A stretch of 64,000 nt of DNA from Cycas panzhihuaensis (GCA_023213395.1 CM041465.1:64797741-64861740), one strand, 5' to 3'. Counted from the stretch's first letter, positions 1 to 11,065 are shown. The notes: generated by a model from the sequence alone, not told the origin. Translations and numbers: made by a program.

Positions 1-228
1 GAAGGAGTAAGAATAAGTTTCAACAATCAATCCTTAGTCATCTTCCCTTTTGTAACTATAACTTTGTTTCTCTTTTTATCTTTAATTACATACTCACCAT
101 TGTCAAAGATAACTTTGTAGTCTTGTCCCATCATCTACCCTATAGATAATAAGTTTTTCTTTAATATTGGGACATATAAGACATCATCAAGATGTCTATA
201 TTCTTATATATCTATCATTAGGGCTATA
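1..228 (-). pseudogene. pol: C2 copia pol fragment (gag-pre-integrase region), interrupted by C1
   Basis: Read on the minus strand, this is the region just after the aspartic protease of a Ty1/copia polyprotein. It carries recognisable 'DVLYVP', 'LKKNLLS' and 'MMGQDYK' strings that match C1 at about 5370-5560 almost residue for residue. In-frame stops are present (for example directly before MMGQ), so it is dead. The matching upstream half of the same gene lies on the other side of C1, from 8562 rightward, and the two halves join cleanly when C1 and one copy of the CTATA duplication are removed. The gene continues off the left edge of the window. Confidence 0.85.
224..228. repeat. Left target-site duplication of C1 (CTATA)
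   Basis: CTATA directly precedes the 5' LTR and is repeated exactly at 8562-8566 after the 3' LTR. Five base pairs is the normal duplication length for a copia integrase. Confidence 0.93.
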
Positions 229-267
229 TGTTGGGAATAATCCCAATGTTTATGCACTAGAGCGCTT

Positions 268-299
268 AGGGCCCCTCAAAGCCACCTTTGAGGGCCCCT
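268..299 (+). promoter_or_regulatory. Inverted repeat (hairpin) in the C1 LTR
   Basis: AGGGCCCCTCAAAG (268-281) faces CTTTGAGGGCCCCT (286-299), giving a long GC-rich stem with a 4-nt loop and one offset base. The structure recurs in the 3' LTR and, weaker, in the C2 LTR, so it is a family trait. Its role is not known. Confidence 0.6.
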
Positions 300-434
300 A
301 GGGCACCTTGAACTGCTCAGCCGCCGGACCGACCACTCACGTGAGGTAATTACACTGCTATTTATTTTTATATTTTTCAAACTAACCTTAATTGTTGTGC
401 GGTAGGGTGATGGCGCCCACGCCTCCCGAATCTC

Positions 435-442
435 TATTTAAG
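435..442 (+). promoter_or_regulatory. TATA-like box of the C1 5' LTR
   Basis: TATTTAAG lies about 110 bp before the LTR end and is kept in the 3' LTR at 8452-8459. It is the best candidate for the Pol II core promoter. Transcription would start some 25-35 bp downstream. Confidence 0.55.
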
Positions 443-555
443 GGTTGGGAATACCTCCCTGGTGTTTATTAACACCGCCACTCTTTCGGAAATTGCCGTT
501 GTACTCAAGATGAAAGTCTCGTGATGTCCTGCTCTGCTCCTTTGGCTCCATCATT

Positions 556-568
556 TGGTATCAGAGCT
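556..568 (+). promoter_or_regulatory. C1 primer-binding site (initiator-Met tRNA)
   Basis: TGGTATCAGAGC starts two bases after the LTR end. It is the usual plant copia site, complementary to the 3' end of initiator methionine tRNA, which primes minus-strand DNA synthesis. Confidence 0.92.
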
Positions 569-1396
569 AAGTTGATGCTATTGTCTAGTTTCTGGTTTTA
601 GTTGCTCAATCGTCCGACGGAACATAGCTATATGATCGCCGTTGAGATTCTGGCGAGCTCACCGATCTGCTGGAGAAGACGGTTCTGAATTCCATCCACT
701 GTGGAGGAAGATCTCTCGCTCGAAAGTCTGCTCTCCACACGGAAACCAGGTTCTTCGTTTCCGTTTCCATATTTTCAAACCTATAAACAAAAAATAATCC
801 TTTTGATATATGTTTTAGCTTGATAAATTTGTGGTTTGCGATTCTCTGTATTAGTTTGATCTAACCATATATATAACTTTTTTTATTCTATGCATTCTTT
901 GCATTTGTACTGAACAATTCTCAATATACATATATAATTTGATTGCTACCTGCCCCCGTTCGTTTTGTTCTTGTCTTGCTTTGGTATTTCTATTTCTCGT
1001 GAAGTGTGCACAACCTCTTTGCGTGATCTTTGGTATGTTCTCCATCCGCTTAAATCTACTGCTCTCCGTCTGCCTCACGACTGAGAAGGTCTCCATCTCC
1101 GTCTCCTCGCTCTCCGTCTCGCTCACGGGCCTGAGACGCCATGTCTCCGTCTCCATCTCCGTCTCCACCTCTCCGCCTCGCTCGACTGAGAAGGCCGCTT
1201 CCATCTCCGTCTCTCGCCTCCGCCTCGCTCGAGACGTTTCCATCTCCGTCTCCCTGCTCTCCGTCTCGCTCGGGGCCTTGGACCAGGTCTCGGCCCGTGG
1301 CCGCCGTCGCCTCTCGTTCTAGGATCCGTACCAATCGGCGTGTTCGCCTTTCTGATTTTTCATTCGTTCGTTTGTGTCAATCGGCGCGCTGCGTCG

Positions 1397-1549
1397 CCTG
1401 CCTCCTCTTTTGCGTCGGTATTCATTGATCTGGTCCGTGGGGATCGGCGCCTGCCTCCTCTTTTGCGTCGGTATTCATTGATCTGGTCCGTAGGGATCGC
1501 CTGCCTCCTCTTTTGCGTCGGTATTCATTGATCTGGTCCGTAGGGATCG
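1397..1549 (+). repeat. Three tandem copies of a 50-53 bp unit in the C1 leader
   Basis: The unit starts CCTGCCTCCTCTTTTGCG and runs to GGTCCGTRGGGATCG. Copies start at 1397, 1450 and 1500 and are nearly identical; the first is 3 bp longer. The close match between copies points to recent slippage or unequal exchange. Confidence 0.9.
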
Positions 1550-1570
1550 GCGCGCTGCCTCGCGGCTTCA

Positions 1571-1671
1571 TTGACATACGTTAGGGACTTCGGTTCTCAT
1601 CTACTTTCGCCCTTCACGGCGCGCCTTTGACATACGTTACGGACTTCGGTTCTCATCTGCTTTCGCCCGTT
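1571..1671 (+). repeat. Two tandem copies of a 56 bp unit in the C1 leader
   Basis: TTGACATACGTTASGGACTT begins at 1571 and again at 1627, followed in both by CGGTTCTCATCTRCTTTCGCC. The second copy is cut short near 1671. Confidence 0.85.
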
Positions 1672-3459
1672 CAAACTAAGGCTTCTAATATTCATTCATT
1701 CGTATCATTGATCGCTTCAATATTGTTAAGTCGCTCAGTACGCTATATCGCCTTCCGTTGTTGATTTATTGCAATTTAATATATTTATTTTACAGAGTTT
1801 TAAAGGTTATTCGAATTAATTAATAGTTAAGATTTAAGTTTAAACCTTCTAAATTTTTTTCGAGTTTTTAACTCGACGAGCGAGTTCACCCTCCTAGCAT
1901 CGGAGGTTTCTGTTTCCTGACTGGTCTTGGGTTCAATCCCAGCCCAGTTCAGCTTCAGACCGTTTTTTAAAAGAAGTTTTTTCATTTTTAAACCTTATTC
2001 TTTTTAAATTTCATTTCTCCATAGGGTTATTGGCGCATTTTTGGCCATAACTTCCCTCTGGCTCATCGGTTTCAGACGAAACCTGTGCCATCAGATCAGA
2101 AATTTTCCGTAGATCGATTTCGACTGGTCATAAGACCGATTTGGTGCCTATTTGACCTCGTTTCACCCCTTTTAACATTGGACTTTCGAAATTTCAGCGG
2201 TTTTACATTTTGATAAAATCCGTTTTAGAATGGTGCTATTTCTTTGTTGGTAAACTGTTTTGTATCCAAATTTTTCCTATAGTGATCTACGTCATATAGA
2301 CTCTAATACCCATCTTTTACCTTAATTTTTGACTTCTTTTTACTAATATTTTAATCGTTAAAATAAGAAAATTAGTTGATTTTACATTTCTTGAACATTC
2401 TCCATAAAGATACTTGTCACTTTTTCACTATAACTTTTGTATTTTTATCAGATTTCATTTCCGACTTCGTTGGGAAGTGACTCATTCTCTACACCGATAT
2501 ATTGTTTTCGTATATTTTGACACATTTTGCTTATATTTCAAATCATTAAAGTTGAGTCATTTTATTGGCCTAAATCGCTTTTTTTACACGGTTAATATAT
2601 TTTTTCAAAATCTTCAATTGGCGAATATTAATTACTTCATCAATAATATTTGATCACTTTTCCAGATTTTCTAAGGATTAATTAGTACTTTTATACAATT
2701 TTTTGCCTACCACCTCTGTTAGGCTCCACAAAGAGGTCCTTTTCTTAGCATCATTCAAAACGTGACTTATTGGTATCATTTTTCAAAACCGTCTATCTTA
2801 TTGGATTCACATTTCAGCAATCTACATATTGATAAAATTTTAAGCTATTCTGACCTCATTCAATATAGTTTTCAATCTGTTAAAGTTGAGTATATATATT
2901 CATCCTAACAAGCTTGTCTTCCTTTCAAAAATTGTAAAGAAAATTCTTGTTTACTCAAGTTTCTGCTTGATCTTTCTACAAGTACTTTACATTATTTTGA
3001 ACAAGTATTTATTTATAAGGCAATACATAAAAGTTGTTCTTAAAAGAAGTTTTTTTACATTGAAGATTTATTATTCATTTGAGAAATTGGCATCTGTTTA
3101 TCTATTCTCAAAAGTTTATTTTTAAATCTTGCATAAGTGAAAAGTTTTTTGAGCATCATTACTTCCTTTTTTAAAAGTGTATTAAAGTTCTTCTTCATTA
3201 TTGGAAAATATCATCCTTCTTGCACTTATAAAAGAAAAATTGCATTTCTTTTCAAAGGCATATTACATTTGTTTGAAGGACATTATTTTTTTTAAAAAAA
3301 AACAAAAGGGTTTTTTTTTTTTTTTAAGTTTTCATTTCATCTTGCTTAGAGCATTTTTTTTCTATTATCAAAAGAATTTTTCTTTTTCTAAGCAAGACCA
3401 CATTGATAAATAGATTAGTTTTCACATTAAATAAGATAAATCCCGAATTGAATCACACT

Positions 3460-3850
3460 TTTTCCGGCCAAATTTGCAAGGGGAAGTTAGGACCCCAAGT
3501 TACCACCACTTTTACGCTAATCGGCCTACTCATATTGGATGAGGACAACCATTAGCTATCAGGTGTATACGGTGGCGGTGAGGTGCGTAACCTTTTCATA
3601 TTATAGTGTTTGGAGACCAAGGTTAGAAAAGGAGAGGTTGAGTGACTTTGGTACGAGAACCTTCACCGCTAGATCTGTCGTTAGGCATAAATCCGTGCAG
3701 TGGACCAACAATTCAGGGGTGTCAAAGCCTTCTTAGCGACCACGTCTTGAGGTATATAGAGCCTGGCTCAAGATCTGGTATAAAGGGTCCCTGTTTTGCC
3801 ATCTGTGGGCAGGCGCCATTAACAGAATAGCAACCGAAGGTTTCCCCAAG
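3460..3850 (+). other. Leader block conserved between C1 and C2
   Basis: This GC-balanced block stands out from the AT-rich leader. It reappears, reverse-complemented and diverged, in the C2 leader at about 10130-10440. Matched stretches include GGATGAGGACAACCATTAGC of C1 against the GCTAATGGC and CATCCAATATGAG strings in C2. The sense frames contain stops in both copies, so RNA structure rather than protein is the likelier reason for conservation. Confidence 0.6.
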
Positions 3851-4030
3851 AGACACATAAACTTAGAGCCTAGTAGCCTTTCTAGGTCCTAGTTCATTTG
3901 TTCAAACTTTTGAAAACCTTTGGATAAATATATTTAGAAATAATCTCTTTCATTTTAAGTTCTTTCAAATTTTCTACATTCAAATATTTTGCTATTGCAT
4001 TTATCATATTTTATACAACTTTAATTTAAA

Positions 4031-5157
4031 ATGACATCTAGTTTTGGGAATATGATTATTCCTAAGTTTGATGGAAATAATTTTCTTAACTGGAGTAGGA
4101 GGATGAGGCCCATCCTCATAGCAAATGAAATGTGGGATATAGTGAGAAATGGTTACAATGACTTAGGATCAAACCCAATCGACATCGAAAAAGCTACATA
4201 CAAAGAAAATATCAAAAAAGATAATGAAGCCTTAGCCCTTATCTTTTGTGCTTTGGAAGATCACGTTTTCCCACGTTAGTGAATCCATTAAGTCCAAAGA
4301 GGCTTGGGATACTTTACGACTTATATACTGAAGGGCGTCCTCTAAACTACAAAACTTGAGAAGTAAGTTTGAAAATTTACGTATGATGCCTCATGAATCA
4401 ATAACTGAATTTATGACCAAGATTCAAGACATAGTTAACCAAATGAGGTCCCTTGGGGATACCTTAACCGAACAAAGAGTTGTTGAACGAATCCTTCGAT
4501 GTGTAGGAGCCGTTAGGCGCTTTGAAATGGTAGCTACAAGTATTAGTGTATCTAAAGACCTAAGTACCCTCAAAATAGAACAACTTCTTCGCTATGCTCA
4601 TGTCCATAGAAGAGCAACAAGCTGCCAACGAAACCTTAGAACATGCCTTTGCTACAAAGGCCAACATTCAATCTAATCCTCAAGATGGCCCTTCAAAACA
4701 AAATGAATCCCTTTAAGGAGAAAAGATGCAAACCCTAGAACCGAACCTAGACAAAATCCTCCACGATACCAAGCTCCTCATAATAGACAAGGATGACCCC
4801 CACAACATGAAAACTCTCCAAGACATTCGAACACTCAAAGAAACCCTAACCAACAAAGACAAGTTGAAAATCATTCTTGTTGTCCACATTGTCATGGGAA
4901 CCCACAACCTTCTACCACACCTCAAAACTATCGTGACCAACCAAGAAATACTCATACTCAATTCTATGAGGAAAGGGGGAGACCTCTCAACTTTGATCAC
5001 TCTTCACCAAGGAATCAAAATCTTAGTTATGGAAAAAGATATCAACTATATTGCACTTATTATCGTAGAAATGGTCACACTGAAGATAAGTGTTTTTCAA
5101 AACATGGACCACCCTCTAGAGGACATGTGTCAAACACATCAGAATCTAAAATCAACA
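4031..5157 (+). pseudogene. gag: C1 gag (capsid/nucleocapsid), broken
   Basis: The start is ATG 4031, giving a protein that opens with a copia Gag signature (PKFDGNNFLNWSRRM, then a 'MWDIV..GY' stretch). The same start is present in C2 (minus strand, 9864). A stop at 4277-4279 and frameshifts break the frame. The capsid continues at 4356-4600, and a basic, Asn/Gln/Pro-rich tail follows to about 5100. A zinc-knuckle remnant near 5052-5094 reads C..Y..NGH....C, with the second Cys changed to Tyr. Gag would form the virus-like particle that packages the RNA. Dead as it stands. Confidence 0.88.
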
Positions 5158-5560
5158 ATAGGTTATTTCTATCTAGTTTTTCAAACCAGGAAGAAGATGA
5201 CGATAGTTGGTACATTGATTCCGGTTGTTCCACCCACATGACCCATAAAGAACAATTATTTCAAACTTTGGATACAAATAAGAAAGGGTCTATTATGTTT
5301 GGAGATAACACCTCTCACGAATCAATTGGAAAAGGTAACATTGCCTTATTGACTGATAGTGGTGAATACAAATATTTAAATGATGTTCTATACGTCCCCG
5401 CTTTAAAGAAAAACTTACTATCGGTAGGACAGATGATGGGACAAGACTATAAAATAATTTTTGACAACGGCGAATGCGTCATTAAAGACAAACGATAAAA
5501 TGAAGCTATTGTTGCTAGGGGTATCATGACTAAAGATCGTTTATTTAAACTTACTATCAC
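5158..5560 (+). pseudogene. pol: C1 aspartic protease and pre-integrase region
   Basis: The strings 'SWYIDSGCSTHMT' (about 5208-5244), 'MFGDN' and 'KKNLLSVGQMMGQDYK' are those of a copia protease followed by the gag-pre-integrase segment. The catalytic Asp is in the DSG motif. The frame stays open from about 5127 to 5498, then a stop follows the 'VIKDKR' string. The protease would cut the Gag-Pol polyprotein inside the particle. C1 interrupts C2 exactly in the homologous segment. Confidence 0.88.
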
Positions 5561-6560
5561 CCCTCGGATACATATGCCCTTAGAACCACAAATACTATGG
5601 ATAGTGACCTATGGCATCGACGTTTGGTCACCTTAATTATACCGCTTAGCCCTTATGAAAAGATTAGATATGGTTAATGGCTTACCCCTATTGATGTTAA
5701 CAAAGAGTTGTGTGAGGATGCCTTCTTGGAAAACATCATAGAAAGTTTTCAGACTTTAGCCATCGGACATCGCCCCTCTTCAACTCGTATACCACAGATA
5801 TTTGTGGCCCAATGGCCACTCCCTCCTTAGCGGTGCCAAATATTTCTTACATTTATTTATGAATTTACAAGAAAGACTTGGGTGTTCTTTCTCAAATACA
5901 AATCGATGCTTTTGACCACTTTGTTGACTTCAAAACCTTCGTTGAGCGACAAAGTGGATACCATATCCTCTCCTTAAGATCGGATAATGGGGAGAATTTA
6001 CCTCTAATATCTTCAAGGATTCTTGTATCCAACATGGGATTAGGCGACAACATACCAACCCCTACACCCCACAACAAAATGGTGTAGTGAAAGGAAAAAC
6101 AGAACTATCGTAGAAATGGCACGTTGTATGCTTAAAGATAAAAACTTAGGCCATGAATTTTGAAATTTGACGTCCATACCATGATCTACTTACTTAATCG
6201 ATGTTCCACAAAAGTCAAGTAGATGGAAGACACCAGAAGAAGCATGGACAGGTTATAAACCTAGTATTCGTCACCTTAAGGTATTTGGTCATTTAGCCTA
6301 TGCCCACATCCACGACCAAAGAAGAACCAAATTAGATGATCATAGTGTAAAATGTATCTTTATTGGATATAGTGAATCATCAAAATCTTACAAAGTTTAT
6401 GATCCCAAATCCCGAAAAGTTATTCTGAGTAGGGATGTCAAATTTCAAGAAGATACCTACTATCAACATAATCACGAGCACCAAAAGGACATTCCTATTA
6501 AGTTTAATGCACCAAATACATCTAAATATGTGCCCCCTATGTGGAGAAACTCTCTAAACT
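5561..6560 (+). pseudogene. pol: C1 integrase, heavily degenerate
   Basis: This is the core of a copia integrase, broken by many frameshifts and stops. Recognisable pieces are a WHRRL pre-integrase string near 5605, LRSDNG (second catalytic Asp) near 5973, a QQNGVV stretch followed after a frameshift by the catalytic Glu region near 6070-6120, and a C-terminal 'KCIFIGYSESSKSYKVYDP' segment near 6350-6400 ending in SRDVKF. This enzyme would insert the cDNA with 5-bp staggered cuts, which fits the CTATA duplication. Confidence 0.82.
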
Positions 6561-6691
6561 ACTAGGAAACAACATCACCTCAACCACCATTACAACCCCT
6601 ACCTAAATGGGTTCAACGCAATCATGACTTAGGAAATATATTAGATAACAATCGAAGATCTACACGTTCACACAAAGTTAACTTTGCTCTA

Positions 6692-7612
6692 ATGAGTAAG
6701 TTACTTGAAAGTCATGAGCCTCAAACATTTGGTGAGGCTAATCAACATGAGTCTTTGGCAAAAGCCATGCAAGAGGAATATAAATCTATCGTTAAAAATG
6801 ATACTTGGGAACTTGTAGACTTACCACCAAGAAAGAATGCCATTGGAACCAAATGGGTTTATAAGACTAAGTTCCACTCTGATGGATCAATCGATAAATA
6901 TAAAGCTCGTTTAGTTGCCAAAGGATATGCCCAAAGAGAAGGCATAGACTATACTGAAACATTTGCCCCAGTTGCTAGAATGGAATCAGTTCGCATGATA
7001 ATAAGTTTAGCCGCCCAAATGGCTTGGCCTGTTTATCAAATGGACGTAAAAAGTGCTTTTTTAAATGGTTATATCCAAGAAGACATCTATGTCTCTCAAC
7101 CCCTCGGTTTTGAAGTCAGGGGGGAAGAAAACAAAGTGTATAAGTTAAAGAAAGCGTTATATGGTCTAAAACAAGCACCTAGGGCTTGGTATTCCGTATA
7201 GACACATATCTTAAAGATCAAGGGTTTGAAAGATCTCAAGCAGATCCAAACCTTTACACTAAAATTAAAGGAGATTCGATATTGATCGTAGGACTTTACG
7301 TAGACGATTTAATTTATACCGGAAATGACTCCCAACTTTTAAATCAATTTAAAGAAGCTATGTGTAAGGAATTCGAAATGAGACTTAGGTCTTATGCACT
7401 ACTTCCTAGGATTGGAAGTGTGGCAAGATAAACAAGGAATATTTATCTCTCAACGTAAATATATTCTAGACCTTCTACAAAGATTTAATATGACAAACTG
7501 TAAACCATTATCAATACCGGTGAAATTGGAATTAAACTCTCTAAGACGGATGACTCAACTTCGCTTGATCCCACTCACTATAGACAACTTATTGGTAGCC
7601 TACTTTATTTAA
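6692..7612 (+). pseudogene. pol: C1 reverse transcriptase
   Basis: The N-terminal half is open and highly typical: '[10 protein letters not shown]', '[12 protein letters not shown]', 'ETFAPVARM', '[10 protein letters not shown]' and '[12 protein letters not shown]' (6840-7195). A frameshift near 7195 moves the frame. The next piece (7186-7431) carries the catalytic LYVDDLIYTGND at about 7294-7330. Another frameshift before MHYFLGLEV moves it again (7394-7612). The RT family and domain order are certain. The protein cannot be made intact. Confidence 0.92.
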
Positions 7613-8220
7613 CTTCTACTCGACCGATATAACATATTAGTAAGTGTTGTATCTAGATTTATCAGATCCAAAGACATCCCATTGGCAAGTCGCTAAAAGA
7701 ATCCTCGAGATACCTTAAAGGGACTTGGACTTTGGACTATACTACAAACCTACATCCGAGTTTCAGTTAGCAGGTTACAGTTGATTGGTGGTGATATTGA
7801 TGATAGAAAATCTACTTACGGTTATGCATTTAGTATGGGATCGCAGAGAGCTTGGAGTACAAACAAACAAAATACCCTTTCCTTATCCACACCAAGGTAA
7901 TATAAAGGGGGAGTGTTAGGAGGGTGTGAATGAATGTGGTTAAGAAGAGTGTTAGAGGATTTTGAAATTAAAGAGGAAGGGGGGAGTAAAATTTGGTGTG
8001 AGAATGAGAGGGGTATTGAAATGAGGAAAAATCCAGATTCCACTAGAACAAATCACATTGAAACTCAATACCACTTTATTCGGGAACTTGTACAAGCAGA
8101 ACAGATAGAGTTGACTTATTGTAGCACCGAAGATCAAACAGCGGATATTTTTACAAAGGCCTTGGGAAAAATCAAGTTTAAAAAGTTCAGAGATGATTTA
8201 GGAGTCATACACATTGGGCT
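7613..8220 (+). pseudogene. pol: C1 RNase H, degenerate
   Basis: The fragment 'DDRKSTYGYAFSMGS' (about 7795-7840) is the copia RNase H core. After a scrambled segment near 7880-7930, where the usual AEAEY motif should be, the frame reopens with 'WLRRVLEDF' and ends with 'RTNHIETQYHFIRE' and 'QTADIFTKALG'. These are the standard copia RNase H C-terminal motifs. The last frame runs on through the polypurine tract into the LTR. Confidence 0.88.
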
Positions 8221-8221
8221 T

Positions 8222-8232
8222 ATGGGGGAGAA
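8222..8232 (+). promoter_or_regulatory. C1 polypurine tract
   Basis: ATGGGGGAGAA abuts the 3' LTR and would prime plus-strand synthesis. Confidence 0.88.
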
Positions 8233-8561
8233 TGTTGGGAATAATCCCAATGTTTGTGCACTAGGGCGCTTAGGGCCCCTCAAAGCCACCTTTGAGGGCC
8301 CCTAGGGCACCTTGAACCGTTCGGCTTGGGACCGACCACTCACGTGAGTGCGTATTCAGTTATTTATTTTTTATATTTTTTCAAACTAACCTTAATTGTT
8401 GTGCAGCTAGGGTGATGGCGCCTGACGCCTCCCCGAATCTCTATTTAAGGGTTGGGAATACCTCCCTGGTGTTTATTAACACCGCCACTCTTTCAGAAAT
8501 CGCCGTTGTACTCAAGATGAAAGTCTCGTGATGTCCTGCTCTGCTCCTCCGGCTCCATCAC
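8233..8561 (+). repeat. C1 3' LTR (329 bp)
   Basis: Begins TGTTGGGAATAATCCC and ends GGCTCCATCA, followed by the CTATA duplication. It differs from the 5' LTR mainly in a stretch around 8313-8375 and by small indels. Confidence 0.95.
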
Positions 8562-9864
8562 TATATTACCTCTACCAACTAATTCAAGGAGGTATCATCT
8601 CCAAACATTATGGATCCCTTCTTGCTTTTATCCAATATTCAAAATAAGTATTCCTTATATGTTAAATGGGTTGAATACCCTGAGTTAATATACCAATTAT
8701 CATCATCTTCCTCCTTAGTAGTGAAGTTGGATAAAAATAACATGTTATTGCCCCTTGATTTAGTTGTGTTATGGGTACTTCATCTAGTGGGTGATCCATG
8801 TTTTAAAAAATACTTATCTTCTGAATAACCACTTCTATGGCAATATGAACAATATAAAAGATCTCTCCTTCCATAGCTTAAACTTTTGCTTCATGGATGA
8901 GATCTGTCAATATTAGAGGGCCTCATATTTTCTCATAATGTGGAGGAGGATTTTCTCTTGGTCTATTATTATAATAATCTTGATTGGACCTTGATAATTG
9001 TGGATTATCTTGTCAATTTGGATAATATGTATGTCATTCAAATTATTTCCTTTAGTTTGTATACCTAGGAGGGTTCTCATTTTGTTGATGTCCTCCTTGC
9101 CTCCTTTGATATGGGGATTGATATTTGGGAGGGTCTTGTTTAACATCCTTTTAAGGGTTCCTATCTCTTCTCTTATGAAGTGATTCCTTAGACCTTAAAG
9201 TTCCTACTTGAGAATTTGATTGGATTTGAGCCTTAATGGCAAAGGCATGTTTAAGCAATTCATTAGAATTTTGTTGTTCTTCTACTAACATAACAATAGC
9301 ACTTAATTTTTCTACTTTTAATGTACTTAGGTCCTTTGACATACCTATGTTTGTGGAAACCATCTCGAATCTTCTAACTACACTAACACACCTTAAGATT
9401 CATTTAACCACCCTTCGTTCTATTAAAGTATCTCCAAGAGACCTCATCTGGTTTACTATATCTTATACCTTTGTCATGAACTTAGTTACAATTTCTATGG
9501 GCATTATATACAAGTTCTCAAACTTGATTCTAAGACTTTGGAGCTTGGAGGATACAACGCCTTCATATATCAACTGAAGTATATCATATGCTTCTTTTGA
9601 TTTGGTGGATTCACTATCCCAAGGGAAAATATGGTCTTCTAGTGCACAAAATATAAGCGCTAAAGCCCTATTGTCCTTCTTGACATTCTCTTTGTAAGTA
9701 ACTTTTTCCACATTAGTTACATTTGGAACTAACTCATTATACCCTAATTTCATAATCTCCCACATCTCATTAGCTATGAGGATGGGTCTCATCCTCCTAC
9801 TCTAATTCAAGAAGTTATTCCCATCAAATTTTAAAATAATCATATTACCAAAACTTAAGGCCAT
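8562..9864 (-). pseudogene. gag: C2 gag and start of protease, interrupted by C1
   Basis: On the minus strand this starts at ATG 9864-9862 and reads like C1 Gag: FGNMI, FDGNNFLN, then RRMRPILIANEMWEI and FCALEDHIFPW. It continues through the capsid (about 9790-9150) into a basic tail and zinc-finger area (9140-8880) and the first part of the protease. Stops and frameshifts occur throughout. At 8566/228 the gene is split by C1 and continues in 1-228. Protein similarity to C1 is high, so the two belong to one family. Confidence 0.88.
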
Positions 9865-11065
9865 TTTGAGCTAAGATTTTTATTAAAAAATGTGCTAAAT
9901 AAAATGGGGTTTACAAGTGTTTAAATTTAAAACTTTAACCAAGTGTCAATATCCTAAGTTTTACTCAAAGTTTCAAAAGTGAACTAGTACCTAATAAGGC
10001 TTCTAGGCTCTAAATTTAGGTGTCTCTAAGGGAAACCTTTAATTGTTATCCTATCTAGTAACACTTGCCTATAAGTGGAAAAACAAAGACCTAATATACT
10101 AGTATGTAAGCTCAAGGCTTAATATACCTCAATAGGTAGGCTACTATGAAGGTTCTTACATCCCCCTGAATTGTGGATCCACCTACGCCAAACTTATGCC
10201 TAGCGACAGATCTAGCGGTAAAGGTTACACGAAAAAAGAAACTGACCCTCTCTAAGTCTAGCCTTGGTCTCTAAACACCAAATGAGAAAAGGTTCTACAC
10301 CTTAGCCTACCACCTAACACACTTGATAGCTAATGGCTTTTCTCATCCAATATGAGTAGGTCAATTAGCATATACATGGCGGTAACTTTAGGGGTCCTGA
10401 CAGTTTCCCTTACAAGGCTAGAAATAAGGGTGATTAATTTAGGAGTTATATTTTTTAATATTATGATATATTAATTAAAATTTATGGTCTTGCTTATAGT
10501 TTGAAAATTTTCCTTTTATACTAGAAATAAAGTAACTAAAAGGAAAATAAATTTGCTAAGCAAGAGAATAATAAAGAATGAACGATAGAGATCAACTTAT
10601 ATAAAATAAAGATATCTTTCAAACTTTCAAAAGTATATATGCAATAACCTTTCCTTCAAATCTTAGTAAATTAAGTGAATGAACTAATGAACCTTTTCCT
10701 TTCTAAACAAGCAAAAGAATACTAGATGATATGCAACCTAGTTTGTTAACTTGATATGATGTAGAAAGAAAGAAAGGATCTATATGCTCCTTTAATGCTT
10801 TAACAATGCAAGTCTAAGCTCTAGTTGCCTTTAATGATAAATAGATAGATATACAATGATATTTTTTAACCAATCTTAAAGCTTTCAAAGGTAAAAAAAA
10901 AGACTTCTATGTCAATATAAAATGAAATAACTTCTTTCCCAATGTATATAACACAATGGATATGATTAACGATCCTTTAGAAAAATAAAGTAGATGTATA
11001 TAAAACCTAAAATTATGAAGTATATCCTTTACTTAAGATGATTAAAATATTAGAAAATAATAAGT
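9865..11065 (-). other. C2 leader, gag-proximal part
   Basis: Non-coding DNA between C2 gag and the truncated end of C3. The stretch 10130-10440 matches the conserved leader block of C1 in reverse orientation. From 10440 to about 11065 the DNA is very AT-rich, like the middle of the C1 leader. The right border with C3 is placed approximately, where recognisable C3 protease sequence stops. Confidence 0.65.

Larger units (their letters stand above)
229..553 (+). repeat. C1 5' LTR (325 bp)
   Basis: The LTR begins TGTTGGGAATAATCCC and ends GGCTCCATCA, with TG...CA termini. It is matched by 8233-8561. It contains a strong inverted repeat at 268-299 and a TATTTAAG box at 435-442. A diverged homologue in reverse orientation forms the C2 LTR at 13474-13813, and a more distant one lies at 14047-14319. 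Confidence 0.95.
569..4030 (+). other. C1 long untranslated leader (about 3.5 kb)
   Basis: Nearly 3.5 kb separate the primer site from the gag start, far longer than in most copia elements. The proximal third is GC-rich, with degenerate TCTCCGTCTC runs (about 1087-1265) and tandem repeats. The middle is very AT-rich with T-runs. The last part (about 3460-3850) is a GC-balanced block shared with C2. I see no credible protein in any frame: the small open frames here are low-complexity and not conserved. The leader may carry packaging or translation signals, or an old nested insertion that I cannot resolve. Confidence 0.7.
229..8561 (+). mobile_element. C1: full-length Ty1/copia LTR retrotransposon, degenerate
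   Basis: The element is 8.3 kb, bounded by LTRs that start TGTTGGGAA and end CCATCA, and flanked by the 5-bp duplication CTATA (224-228 and 8562-8566). The order of domains is gag, protease, integrase, RT, RNase H, which defines Ty1/copia. The LTRs agree at roughly nine bases in ten by eye, so the insertion is not recent. All coding regions carry stops or frameshifts, so it is non-autonomous now. It lies in the opposite orientation to its host element C2, a member of the same family. Confidence 0.95.

Noticed and set aside
851-1428. Overlapping long open frames on both strands
   Set aside because: They run through degenerate TCTCCGTCTC repeats. Encoded peptides are low-complexity, open in several frames at once, and without family resemblance.
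1397-1671. Regularly spaced repeats considered as a CRISPR-like array
   Set aside because: Units are directly adjacent without unique spacers, only two or three copies, and in a plant retrotransposon leader.
1925-1945. B-box-like GGGTTCAATCCC suggesting a tRNA gene or SINE
   Set aside because: No convincing A box at the right distance, no cloverleaf, and it lies in the non-coding C1 leader.
2414-3413. Small Phe/Ile/Lys-rich frames in the C1 leader
   Set aside because: Expected by chance in T-rich DNA read as TTT/ATT codons, with no conservation or motif.
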